From Acidobacteriaceae bacterium (lineage in GTDB: Bacteria > Acidobacteriota > Terriglobia > Terriglobales > Acidobacteriaceae), in assembly GCA_003138975.1 (NCBI GenBank), contig PLHQ01000078.1:64289-128288 (forward strand): 64,000 bases of DNA, in the 5' to 3' direction. A model generated the notes under the pieces. That model searched no databases. It saw only the letters and a list, made by a program, of their open reading frames with translations, and had not been told where the DNA came from. The translations under genes were made by a program, and so were the position numbers. Of this stretch, positions 47,636 to 57,507 are shown one piece after another. Positions within the stretch are counted from its first letter, which is position 1; each line of letters starts with the position of its first letter.

Positions 47636-50104
47636 ATGGGGCGGCAAGGCCTTCTGCTAGACTTGTCCGGCCCATTCCTTGTTATGTCCGCGACCCTTCA
47701 GGCTCCCGCTCCAACTCGATTAACGGAAGTATCTGAACGAACTTTGCTGGCCGGGCTGGGGCTGACGAGTTTCGCCGCCCTCTTGCTGGAACTGGCGCTG
47801 ACGCGATTGTTTTCGGTCGTGCTGTTTTATCACTTCGCCTTCCTCGCTATATCGATTGCGTTGCTGGGACTGGGCGCGGGCGGGGTTTTCGCTTACATGC
47901 TGAAGCGGCGGCTCGCCGGATTCGATACCCGCTCCTTGGCCTCGCGGCTTTGCATGGTGAACTCGGTGACGGTTTTCCTGGTTCTGGAGACTGTGCTGCA
48001 CGTTCCGGTGACGCTTGAGGTCAGCGGGAGCAACTTTCTGCTATTGACCGTTATTTACCTCGCAGCAGCTGTGCCTTTTTTCCTGACCGGAGTCCTGTTC
48101 TCCGTGGTTTTCGCACGCGAGGCGCTGCGGATTCCGCTGCTTTACGGTGCCGATCTGGGGGGCGGAGCGCTGGCCTGCCTGGCGGTGGTGCCGCTGCTCA
48201 ACTGGATCGGAGGACCGAACACGATTCTCACGGCCAGTGTGGCGCTGACGGGGGCAGCTGCGGTCTGGGCTTCTACGGAGAACGGACGCAGGGTGGCGGG
48301 CGCGTTGCTTGCCGGATTTCTGATGCTCATTGTCGGGAACCACTCGGACCGACTGATTGATGTGGTCTATGCCAAGGGAATTTTCCGCAACCCGGCGTGG
48401 GTGGAGTTTGCCCGATGGAATGCATTGTCGCGCGTGGAAGTCGATCGTCAGGGTCAAGCGAAGGCCATCGTCATCGACGCCGACGCTTCCACGTACATCA
48501 TGAATGCCGAGCCGGAGCAGGTGCAGGGTACGGCTTGGGAAGGCATTCTTATGTCGGCACCGCCGGCCCTGGCGAACGTTCTGCGGCCCCGCGGAGAGTT
48601 CGCGATCATCGGCCCGGGCGGCGGGGTTGACGTGCTGCGCGCCCTGGCCAGCGGCAGCCCGAGCGTGACCGGTATCGAGATCAATCCCATCATCGCCAAC
48701 ACCATCATGCGCGGGCGGTACGCCACTTATTCCAAACATCTTTACCAGCGGCCCGAAGTGCACATCCATGTGACCGATGGACGCTCTTACCTGCGCTCAA
48801 CGCAGCAGCAGTTCGATGTTGTGCAGATGACCCTGGTGGACACGTGGGCTTCGACCGCGGCGGGAGCTTTTGCCCTCAGCGAAAACAACCTTTACACCGT
48901 TGAGGCCTTTCGCGAGTATTTTGAGCATCTACGGCCAGACGGAATGATCGCGATTACTCGCTGGGAGTTCCACGAGCCACGGGAAGCGCTGCGCGTGGTC
49001 GCGGTCGCGATGGACGCACTGCATCGCCTGGGCGTCGCCAATCCGGCGCGGCATTTCATCGTGGCCGCCGAGGGAGCGCTCGACGAAGACGGCATCCCGG
49101 TGGTGGTGCTGGCGAAGAAGACGGGTTTCACTAGTGAGGAAGAAGCGGCAGTAAGAGCTCATTTTGCGCGATACAGCGATCTTCGCCCGCTATACCTGCC
49201 CTCGGATCCGGGGCACAATCCGTTCGGCGATTTGATTGCCAGCAACGATCCCGACGCCTTTGCCCGGGATTACGCTTACAACGTTGCGCCAGTCAACGAC
49301 AATGCCCCGTTTTTCTTCTTCACGCTCAAACGCTCACAAATGCTCGGCCCGGAGGGGGTGCGGAATGGCATTGACTGGAAGGTAAACCTCGGCGTGCTGG
49401 TTCTTCTGCTCGTGCTGGTCATCTCTCTCATCGCCGTGGTGGTCTTCCTGATTCTGCCTCTTGCACTGCACACCGGCCGGATACGCCAAACCCCCTTACC
49501 TCTGCTCTATTTTGTTGCCGTGGGTCTGGGATACATTCTGGTGGAGATAGCCTTCATCCAAAGGTTCGTGCTTTTTCTCGGACATCCCACGTATGCCCTG
49601 ACGGTCGTCATTTTTCTATTGATGCTCTCGAGCGGAGCGGGCAGCCTGTTTTCGCGGTGCTGGCTACCTCGCACTGAGCTTGCCTGGATGCCGATCACGC
49701 TGGTAATCAGCGCACTTTTGGTGGATGTGTTCTTCCTGCCCCATTGGCTGGCGGCGTGGGTGGGACTTGGGTTTTACTACCGGCTTGTAGTAAGCGGCCT
49801 CCTGTTAGCTCCACTTGGCTTCGTGATGGGGATGCCGTTCCCGACCGGCTTGCGCGCACTGGCTGCGGACCCGGTCCTCGGTATCTCGACCGCTGCGGCC
49901 AACGACGACAATGTCGTGGAGTGGGCATGGGCGATGAATGCCGCCGCTAGTGTGCTGGGTTCGGTACTGGCCATGGTAATCGCGATCCAGTTTGGCCTGA
50001 ACGTGACCTTGGGCTGTGGAGTTGCGGCCTACCTGCTCGCCCTGTTGTTGCTGCCAGCACTGCATCCCCACTGCGCTGAGGACGGACCTCTTGTTTTGCT
50101 ATGA
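47636..50104 (+). CDS. multi-TM protein with central spermidine-synthase-like domain
   Basis: 822 aa; flanking TM bundles, FAIIGPGGGVDVLRALASGSPSVTGIEINPIIANTI. Confidence 0.8.
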   Translation: MGRQGLLLDLSGPFLVMSATLQAPAPTRLTEVSERTLLAGLGLTSFAALLLELALTRLFSVVLFYHFAFLAISIALLGLGAGGVFAYMLKRRLAGFDTRSLASRLCMVNSVTVFLVLETVLHVPVTLEVSGSNFLLLTVIYLAAAVPFFLTGVLFSVVFAREALRIPLLYGADLGGGALACLAVVPLLNWIGGPNTILTASVALTGAAAVWASTENGRRVAGALLAGFLMLIVGNHSDRLIDVVYAKGIFRNPAWVEFARWNALSRVEVDRQGQAKAIVIDADASTYIMNAEPEQVQGTAWEGILMSAPPALANVLRPRGEFAIIGPGGGVDVLRALASGSPSVTGIEINPIIANTIMRGRYATYSKHLYQRPEVHIHVTDGRSYLRSTQQQFDVVQMTLVDTWASTAAGAFALSENNLYTVEAFREYFEHLRPDGMIAITRWEFHEPREALRVVAVAMDALHRLGVANPARHFIVAAEGALDEDGIPVVVLAKKTGFTSEEEAAVRAHFARYSDLRPLYLPSDPGHNPFGDLIASNDPDAFARDYAYNVAPVNDNAPFFFFTLKRSQMLGPEGVRNGIDWKVNLGVLVLLLVLVISLIAVVVFLILPLALHTGRIRQTPLPLLYFVAVGLGYILVEIAFIQRFVLFLGHPTYALTVVIFLLMLSSGAGSLFSRCWLPRTELAWMPITLVISALLVDVFFLPHWLAAWVGLGFYYRLVVSGLLLAPLGFVMGMPFPTGLRALAADPVLGISTAAANDDNVVEWAWAMNAAASVLGSVLAMVIAIQFGLNVTLGCGVAAYLLALLLLPALHPHCAEDGPLVLL

Positions 50105-50164
50105 TGCTCGCAGGGGCGGCGGGAGTTTTCGTGCGCAACCCAAATGGCGGTCTGAGGAAATTAT

Positions 50165-51244
50165 TTGCCGAGCCAGAAGCAGCTCCAATGGTCGCAACTG
50201 CGTGTTGGCCTCACGGTAATTTTCGCCAGCTTGACGTTGGTTCTGCTTCTATTTCTGATGTCTGGAACCGGCGGCTTCTTCTCTCACCGTATTACTCTAA
50301 TATCGTTCTTCGACAATGCGAGTGGATTGCGGGTGGGCGCACCGGTGCGGCTCGACGGCGTGGATATCGGCAATGTTGCGGCCATTCGTGTGGTGCCTGA
50401 CAAAGATAAGCAGATCACTCCTGTCGAAGTGGTCATGAAAGTGAGCACGAAGTACGGGTTTAACCTCCGGCGCGATTCGATGACCTCGCTGGATACGGCC
50501 GGAGTTCTCGGCGAGACATACCTGGACATTGACAGCTCGCAGGCCATCGGCCCGGCGGCGAACAATGGCGACATCCTTCCCACTCAAGTACATCCTGACT
50601 TTAATGAGTTGGTGCGCTCCAGCCAGAGTACATTGCAGAACATGGACGCGCTGCTCAAGCGCGCGGATCGCATCGTGGCCTTCGCGGAGAGCGGCAAAGG
50701 CTCGTTGGGCAAATTAATCTACGATCCGCTTCTCTATGACCGCTTGTCGCAGACGGTTACAGAATTCAAAGGAGTTGTTGACGAGGTCGCTCAGGGACAA
50801 GGAAGCCTGGGGAAGTTGATCAATGACAATGACGCCTACAACAAGTTCGTCGCCACGCTCGATAAGATCAATGCTGTGGCCGACGACCTGCAAGCGGGCA
50901 AGGGGACGGCGGGGAAATTCCTGAAAGATCCCTCACTCTACAACAATGCCAACGATACAATCGCGAACTTGAAGAAGGTGAGTGATGACATCAATGCCGG
51001 TAAGGGGACTCTGGGCAAACTCACCAAGGACCAGGAACTGGCGAACAAGATCGACACGACGATGACGAAACTTGCGGCGCTAACCAGCGATCTCGAAGCG
51101 GGCCGCGGGACTGCCGGAAAACTGTTCAAGGATGACACGCTCTATAACAACGCCAACCAGATGCTAACGGAGACCCAGGGCCTAGTGAAAGCCATCCGCG
51201 AAAATCCCAAGAAGTATCTCAGCATCAAGCTGCACATTTTCTGA
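50165..51244 (+). CDS. MlaD/MCE domain protein with C-terminal repeats
   Basis: LISFFDNASGLRVGAPVRLDGVDIGNVAAIRVVPD; repeated GKGSLGKLIYDPLLYD-type units. Confidence 0.9.
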   Translation: MPSQKQLQWSQLRVGLTVIFASLTLVLLLFLMSGTGGFFSHRITLISFFDNASGLRVGAPVRLDGVDIGNVAAIRVVPDKDKQITPVEVVMKVSTKYGFNLRRDSMTSLDTAGVLGETYLDIDSSQAIGPAANNGDILPTQVHPDFNELVRSSQSTLQNMDALLKRADRIVAFAESGKGSLGKLIYDPLLYDRLSQTVTEFKGVVDEVAQGQGSLGKLINDNDAYNKFVATLDKINAVADDLQAGKGTAGKFLKDPSLYNNANDTIANLKKVSDDINAGKGTLGKLTKDQELANKIDTTMTKLAALTSDLEAGRGTAGKLFKDDTLYNNANQMLTETQGLVKAIRENPKKYLSIKLHIF

Positions 51245-51301
51245 GAACGCAAGCCCGCGAAGAAGCCCGGCAGCACCAGGACCGCGTTCAGCATGCAGCG
51301 T

Positions 51302-52222
51302 CTAGCACACCACCCGCGGGGAGGATGTGGACTCCGCCTGCTCATGTGCGTGATAGCTGGAGCGCACCATGGGGCCGGACTCAACGTGACGGAAGCCGAA
51401 GCGCAAGGCCTCATCCCGCAACTCGCGGAATTCTTCAGGTGTGTAGAACCGGGCAATGGGGAGGTGATCCCGCGAGGGGCGCAGATATTGGCCCACGGTA
51501 AGAATTTCCACGCCTCGGCCACCGAGATCGCGGAACACTTCAATCAGTTCTTGGGTAGATTCGCCTAGCCCAACCATCACGCCACTCTTCGTCACCATTC
51601 CGGGAGAAAACTTTTTGGCGTTCTCAAGCAGCTTTAGAGTGCGCTCGTAACGGGCGCCGGAGCGTACCGTGCGGTAAAGCCGAGGCACGGTTTCAGTATT
51701 GTGATTGAGAACGTCGGGTTGCGCCTCGAGCACGATCTTCAACGGTTCTTCCAGACCTTGAAAATCTGGAATCAATACCTCGATGCGGCAATCCGGGACG
51801 AGTTCACGAATCTCGCGAATGGTGTCGGCAAAAACTTTGGCGCCGCCAACGTTGTCATCATCACGATTCACACTGGTCACGACGGCGTGTTTCAGGCCCA
51901 GAGTAGCAACGGCTTCAGCCACCCGGCGCGGTTCGTCCCAGTCGATGGGCTCGGGTCGGCCTTTAGGAACGGCACAGAAGCCGCAGCGGCGGGTGCAGAT
52001 GTCGCCCAAAAGCATGAAGGTCGCGGTCTTGTGATTCCAGCACTCGCCGATGTTCGGACACTGCGCAGACTCGCAGACAGTGTGCAATCCTAGCCCACGC
52101 GCCAGTTTCTTGAGGTTGTGAAAGTCGTCGCCGACGGGAGCTTTGGCTCGCAGCCACTCCGGCTTAGGCACGCGGAGCGGCGGAGCGAGGTCGATCTGAA
52201 TCAGTTGAGAAATACCAGCCAT
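51302..52222 (-). CDS. lipA: lipoyl synthase
   Basis: CESAQCPNIGECWNHKTATFMLLGDICTRRCGFCAV radical SAM motif. Confidence 0.97.
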   Translation of the reverse strand: MAGISQLIQIDLAPPLRVPKPEWLRAKAPVGDDFHNLKKLARGLGLHTVCESAQCPNIGECWNHKTATFMLLGDICTRRCGFCAVPKGRPEPIDWDEPRRVAEAVATLGLKHAVVTSVNRDDDNVGGAKVFADTIREIRELVPDCRIEVLIPDFQGLEEPLKIVLEAQPDVLNHNTETVPRLYRTVRSGARYERTLKLLENAKKFSPGMVTKSGVMVGLGESTQELIEVFRDLGGRGVEILTVGQYLRPSRDHLPIARFYTPEEFRELRDEALRFGFRHVESGPMVRSSYHAHEQAESTSSPRVVC

Positions 52223-52240
52223 CTGCTTGATTCTACCAGT

Positions 52241-54442
52241 TCATCCCACTTCAACCAGACCGTAGGTATGCTGCCAGCGCGTGCGCAGGGCGACCAGGGC
52301 TCGGCTGATTTCTGCCTGCGTGACTTCAGAGTTAGGCCCCGCCATCACCGCCGCGGCTTCGCGCTTGGCCAGTTCCAGCAACTGCCAGTCACGAATCAGG
52401 TTGGCCACGCGGAAGTTCGGCATCCCGGCCTGCCGCGTGCCGAAGAACTCTCCTGGCCCGCGAAGTTCGAGATCGAGTTCGGCGATCTGGAAGCCGTCAT
52501 TGGTGCGCACCATGGCGTCGAGGCGGCGTTCACCTTCTTCGGTCACTTTGCCGCCGGTCATCAATATGCAGTAAGACTTTGCAGCTCCGCGCCCGATCCG
52601 CCCGCGCAACTGGTGGAGCTGCGCGAGGCCGAAACGTTCCGCGTGCTCAATCACCATTACGGTTGCGTTGGGCACATCGACGCCAACTTCGATGACGGTG
52701 GTTGCGACCAGAATCTGCAATTCGCCTTTCTGGAACATGCGCATGACCTGATCTTTCAAATCGGCGTCCAGGCGGCCATGCAGCAGGCCAACTTTCAGAT
52801 CGGCGAAGATTTTCCCGCTCAGTTCGCGGTACATCTTGATCGCAGCTTTCAGTTCGGTCTCTTCGCTCTCTGCGATGACGGGGTAGACCACATACGCTTG
52901 ATGTCCCGCCACAACCTGCTTGCGCACAAAGTCCCACACTTTGGGCGATTGGTCGTCGGTGATTCTGCGGGTGACAATGGGCGTGCGGCCCGGCGGAAGT
53001 TCGTCGAGCACGCTGATGTCTAGATCTCCATACAGGGTGAGCGCCAGCGTGCGCGGAATCGGCGTAGCAGTCATGACTAGAACGTCAGGCTCTGCAAGAT
53101 TCTTTTCGGGTATCTGCGCCGAACCCTCGCTGGCAGCGGTTTGGGCACGACCCTCGCTGCCTTCGCCCGATTTCTTCATTAACTTGAGGCGCTGCAAAAC
53201 GCCGAAGCGGTGCTGCTCGTCGACGATGACCAGGCCCGGCCTCGCAAACTCAACTTTTTCCTCCAGGAGAGCATGAGTGCCGATGACGAGCTGCGCGTTT
53301 CCCTGCGCGATGTGGCGGCGAATTTCGCGCTTGCGGTCCGCCTCCAGAGAGCCGGTCAGCAGGACGATGCGGTATCCGGCATTCTCCAGAATTCTGCGCG
53401 CGGAAAAATAATGCTGCTGGGCAAGAATCTCCGTGGGCGCCATCAGCGCCACCTGATAACCATTTTCGATGGCGATGATCGCTGCCTGAAAACTTATGAT
53501 GGTTTTTCCCGAGCCCACATCTCCCTGCAGCAAACGCCGCATGGGATAAGGTTTTTGCATGTCATCGGCGATCTCTTTCAAGACTCGCTTCTGCGCAGTC
53601 GTGGGATGGAAGGGCAGGATTTTCTTGATGGCTTGGCGCACGCGATCGTCCAGGCGAAAAGGGATTCCGGTTTCCGCCTTTTGCTGGCGGCGCTTGAGTT
53701 CCAGGCCAAGCTCGATGAAGAACAATTCTTCGAAGATCAGCCGGATGTGTGCGGGGGTGCGGGAGGATTGCAAATCTTCGGAGCTCTCCCCAGCTTCGGG
53801 CCAGTGAACTTTCCACAGCGCCTCACGCGGCGAAACCAGCGCCAGACGGCCACGCACGGCCGCCGGAATAGTTTCCGCCAAATCGGGAGTGAGGTCGTCC
53901 AGAGCCTTGCGGATGACTCGCCGGAACCAGCGCGCGGTCACGCGGCCTTGCCCGGCCGACTCGTAGATGGGCACGATGCGTCCGACCTCGAGCGACGCTG
54001 CCGCCTTGTCGTCCGCGTCTTCTGCGGCGGCATCGCCCAGCATCTCAAACTGCGGCTGAACGATCTGCAGTTCGCAACTCTTCGGATCCTGCTCCACCTT
54101 CCCATAGAGCGCGATCAATTCGCCGGGCTTGAATTTGTCTTGCAGATAGGCGGCATTGAACCAGAGGCAGCGCAGCCGGGATCGTCCTTGGCCCACAGTC
54201 AGTTGAAAGATAGGCATGCGGCGGGTGCGAAACAGGCCCGAGTTGCGGACTTCGCCGATGACGGTAGCCATTTCGCCGGCGCGCAACTCCGCGATCCCAC
54301 GCGGATTCAGCCGGTCTTCATAGCGAAAAGGCAGATAATTGAGAAGATCGCCGACTGTTGCAATTTCCTTCGTAGCGAGAATCTCCGCCAGCTTCGGACC
54401 AATTCCTTTGACGTATTGGACTGGCGTGGTGAGTTCGAGCAT
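52241..54442 (-). CDS. recG: ATP-dependent DNA helicase RecG
   Basis: 733 aa; MRRLLQGDVGSGKTIISFQAA, VDEQHRFGVLQR, VMTATPIPRTLALTLYGDLD, QLRGRIGRG. Confidence 0.97.
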   Translation of the reverse strand: MLELTTPVQYVKGIGPKLAEILATKEIATVGDLLNYLPFRYEDRLNPRGIAELRAGEMATVIGEVRNSGLFRTRRMPIFQLTVGQGRSRLRCLWFNAAYLQDKFKPGELIALYGKVEQDPKSCELQIVQPQFEMLGDAAAEDADDKAAASLEVGRIVPIYESAGQGRVTARWFRRVIRKALDDLTPDLAETIPAAVRGRLALVSPREALWKVHWPEAGESSEDLQSSRTPAHIRLIFEELFFIELGLELKRRQQKAETGIPFRLDDRVRQAIKKILPFHPTTAQKRVLKEIADDMQKPYPMRRLLQGDVGSGKTIISFQAAIIAIENGYQVALMAPTEILAQQHYFSARRILENAGYRIVLLTGSLEADRKREIRRHIAQGNAQLVIGTHALLEEKVEFARPGLVIVDEQHRFGVLQRLKLMKKSGEGSEGRAQTAASEGSAQIPEKNLAEPDVLVMTATPIPRTLALTLYGDLDISVLDELPPGRTPIVTRRITDDQSPKVWDFVRKQVVAGHQAYVVYPVIAESEETELKAAIKMYRELSGKIFADLKVGLLHGRLDADLKDQVMRMFQKGELQILVATTVIEVGVDVPNATVMVIEHAERFGLAQLHQLRGRIGRGAAKSYCILMTGGKVTEEGERRLDAMVRTNDGFQIAELDLELRGPGEFFGTRQAGMPNFRVANLIRDWQLLELAKREAAAVMAGPNSEVTQAEISRALVALRTRWQHTYGLVEVG

Positions 54443-54538
54443 CTGGGTTTCTCAAGGAATGGTAGCAGGGCGAACATCATGGAAAATGCACTTTGAAAAC
54501 GGCTCCCGAATTGGCCGAAACTGGCGTCTAAACTAACT

Positions 54539-54724
54539 GTGGTGGTTAATTTCCTCCAGGCTTTCTTCGCGGTCGTGCTGGGCAACGTGGCGTACTTCCT
54601 GCTCGCGCCATCCCTGCACCTGCCCCGACACCGGCCGTTTCAGCCGGATTGGGGCCTGATTGTGGACTTCTGGTTTTGCGCCGTGGCTTACGGGTTGATC
54701 CGCACTGCAAGAAAGTGGAAGTAA
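54539..54724 (+). CDS. small hypothetical membrane protein
   Basis: 61 aa; NFLQAFFAVVLGNVAYFLLAPSLHLP. Confidence 0.5.
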   Translation: MVVNFLQAFFAVVLGNVAYFLLAPSLHLPRHRPFQPDWGLIVDFWFCAVAYGLIRTARKWK

Positions 54725-54805
54725 GGCCCAATTCACACGCACTATTCATAGTTACTTTCGGAACCTGTGTAACCGCCGTCGCTCCATTACCATATCCGCT
54801 GAGCT

Positions 54806-56293
54806 ATGAACAAAATCGCGGTCCTGTATGATGCCGGCCAGGCGGTGCTCTCCACCTTCGATCTGGACGAGGTGCTGCAGCGCATTCTGGCGATCGCACA
54901 CGACTATTTTCATCTGCGGAATGTGGCGATTCTGCTACTTGATCGGCAGTCGCAAGAGTTGTACGTGCGCTCGCAGATTGGTTGGGACGAGGGCCAAGAC
55001 AAAACTCGCTGGTCTCCGGGCCAGGGGATCACGGGAGCCGCGGCAAACCAGAAACAGCCGGTTTATGCGCCCGACGTCAGCAAAGACCCACGCTATTTCT
55101 GCTCTGCCAAGTCCACGTGTTCCGAGCTCGCCATTCCCTTGATGGTGCGGGACGAAGTGGTGGGCGTGCTCGATTGTCAGAGCGACCGCATCGACCATTT
55201 CGATTCGGAAACAATCGACCTGCTAACCCTCTTCTCCACGCAAGCGTCGATAGCATTGCAGAACGCGCGCTTGTACTCGCTGGAGCAGCAACGCGCGCGG
55301 CAATTACAGGCGATCAATGCCATTGCCCAACAAACTACCGCGGTTCTGGATCTGGAAGAGCTACTGGGCAGGGTTTGTGGGCTGATTCAGGATGCCTTCC
55401 AGGTATCGCATGTCTCCCTTTTCCTGCGGGAAGATCATGACCTAGTACTGCGGGCCCATCACGGAACGCTGACCCCTTGCATTCCGGAAGGTGGCCGATT
55501 CGCAGCCAACTCGGAACCTTGGGGGAAGATCCTCGCGGATAGTTGCACCTGCACGGAAAACGATCTCTGCAAAGCGCCCGCCAGCGTGAAGTTCTTCGCG
55601 GAAACGGCTTCGCGCATGTGCATTCCTCTGGTGTCGTTTGGACAGACGCTGGGCGTCATCGCTCTCGACAGCGCCAAGGCAGATGCCTTCCGTGACGGCG
55701 ATCAGCAGTCGCTGGAATCGGTGGCCGACATTTGTGCGACTGCCATCCAGAATGCACATTATGTCGATCGCGTGAAGCAGCTTGCTTACCTGGATGGTCT
55801 GACTGGCATTTTTAATCGTCGATTTTTCGAGTTGCGCATCATGGAGGAGATTGAACGTGCCCACCGCTACGGAACTGGTATGGCGGTCGTCATGGCCGAC
55901 ATCGATCAGTTCAAAAAGCTGAACGACGAGTTCGGGCACGTCTTAGGGGATGAAGTGCTCAGGCAAACTTCCTCTCTATTTAACCAGCAACTGCGCAAGG
56001 TGGACGTGGTATGCCGCTACGGAGGCGAGGAATTCGGCATACTGCTGACTCAAGTGAACGCCAGCCAAGCCTTGGGTGTGGCGGAAAAATTGCGGAAGTT
56101 GGTGGAAGGATGGCAATTTCCCGGCGTGCCCCGGACCGTGACCATTAGCGCTGGCGCCGCCGCCCTGCCGGAACACGGTACTAGCCGCGACGAATTGGTA
56201 AAGGCCGCGGACTCTGCCCTGTACGCTGCCAAACAGGCAGGACGTAACGCAGTGTGCCTTGCGCCATTCGCTCGCTGCCACTCTGCAAGCTAG
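54806..56293 (+). CDS. GAF-GAF-GGDEF diguanylate cyclase
   Basis: 495 aa; two GAF-like regions; DGLTGIFNRRFFELRIMEEIERAHRYG...VCRYGGEEFGILL. Confidence 0.93.
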   Translation: MNKIAVLYDAGQAVLSTFDLDEVLQRILAIAHDYFHLRNVAILLLDRQSQELYVRSQIGWDEGQDKTRWSPGQGITGAAANQKQPVYAPDVSKDPRYFCSAKSTCSELAIPLMVRDEVVGVLDCQSDRIDHFDSETIDLLTLFSTQASIALQNARLYSLEQQRARQLQAINAIAQQTTAVLDLEELLGRVCGLIQDAFQVSHVSLFLREDHDLVLRAHHGTLTPCIPEGGRFAANSEPWGKILADSCTCTENDLCKAPASVKFFAETASRMCIPLVSFGQTLGVIALDSAKADAFRDGDQQSLESVADICATAIQNAHYVDRVKQLAYLDGLTGIFNRRFFELRIMEEIERAHRYGTGMAVVMADIDQFKKLNDEFGHVLGDEVLRQTSSLFNQQLRKVDVVCRYGGEEFGILLTQVNASQALGVAEKLRKLVEGWQFPGVPRTVTISAGAAALPEHGTSRDELVKAADSALYAAKQAGRNAVCLAPFARCHSAS

Positions 56294-57450
56294 ATCTCCA
56301 GCCGCTCTCCTTGCATCCGATGACGCAGGCGCTCCATTTCCTGCTGCAGTTTCTGGCGACTCTTTTCCAGCTCTTCCCTAATCTGGGGCGAGAATTCCTG
56401 TCTTAGCTTTTCTGCTTGCTCCTTCATCTGCTTTTGCTGCGAGCAGAGTGACTGTCGTATTTCCGTCGCGGCTTTGCGGCTCGCTTCCTCTGCTGCCAGT
56501 TCGATCTGGGGACGAAGCTTGGCAATCTCGTTTTGCACTTCCGTTAGTTCGGTCGCAGTGTCTGCGTCCAACTCGGGCGCTTCCTGGCTTTCCTCGATCA
56601 TCTCGCCGGAGTCTTTGCGATCGGGCAGCGTGATGGTGAGAGTCTGTTCTCTTCTGTCGCGGATCACGCCCACACTCACCGATCCGGTACTGTGCGAATG
56701 CAAGGCGTGAGTAAAGTCGCTGGTGTCATGGACCGGCTGATCACCGACACGAATTATCACGTCACCCGCTCGCATCCCGGCCTTTTCCGCGCGACTACCT
56801 TTTTCCACGGACCGCACCAGCACTCCGTTGCCGTTCTTGGCGCCAAAAAACTCGCCCAGCTGCGGCGTGAGATTCTCCACCATCAACCCGCTGCGCATGG
56901 AGGAATGCACCACCACGACCCCAATATTCGGAATGTCGACCTCCGGAAGGTTGGGAATCGGCGGAATCTCGATGTGGAAATCCTTGTCTTTGAATTTGTC
57001 TTTCGGCCACAACTGGGAAAATTCGTTGCGCCGGTCGGCAAGTTGCAATTTGATGGTCAAGGGCTGCCCATCGCGGCTCAGCCCTAAAGTGACAACGCGT
57101 CCCGGCGGAGTTTCGCGGATCATACGGTGCAGCTGTGTCTTGCTTTCGACGATCGCACCGTTCAGAGTCAAAATGACGTCGTGTTCCTTGATGCCGGCTT
57201 TGCCCGCGGGAGCGTCCTGATCCACCATTGTCACTTCGACGCCTTTTTCTTCCTTCAGCTTCAGTGCGCCCAGGCGATCGGAAGTGATATCTGCGATGTC
57301 GACCCCGAGATAGGCGCTTGTTCCCGAGTCTTCGCTGGGAATGCCAAAGGGCTGCGACGAATCAATCGCCCATCTCTGTGCGGCTTGGGACAGGTTCAGC
57401 AGCAGAGGCAGTACGGCGATCGTAGGCAGAATTTTTTTGAGCATGAGCAA
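56290..57450 (-). CDS. secreted PDZ-domain protein with two PDZ modules and coiled-coil C-terminus
   Basis: VDQDAPAGKAGIKEHDVILTLNGAIVESKTQLHRMI; SVEKGSRAEKAGMRAGDVIIRVGDQPVHDTSDFTHAL. Confidence 0.88.
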   Translation of the reverse strand: MLMLKKILPTIAVLPLLLNLSQAAQRWAIDSSQPFGIPSEDSGTSAYLGVDIADITSDRLGALKLKEEKGVEVTMVDQDAPAGKAGIKEHDVILTLNGAIVESKTQLHRMIRETPPGRVVTLGLSRDGQPLTIKLQLADRRNEFSQLWPKDKFKDKDFHIEIPPIPNLPEVDIPNIGVVVVHSSMRSGLMVENLTPQLGEFFGAKNGNGVLVRSVEKGSRAEKAGMRAGDVIIRVGDQPVHDTSDFTHALHSHSTGSVSVGVIRDRREQTLTITLPDRKDSGEMIEESQEAPELDADTATELTEVQNEIAKLRPQIELAAEEASRKAATEIRQSLCSQQKQMKEQAEKLRQEFSPQIREELEKSRQKLQQEMERLRHRMQGERLEI

Positions 57451-57507
57451 CCTCCTGAGAGTTAGCGCCGAACTCTCGAAACGCTTGTGTTCGGTAAAGC
57501 TCGTCTA

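Noticed and set aside
53210-54496. 428-aa + strand ORF over recG
   Set aside because: Antisense shadow; recG motifs are clear on minus strand
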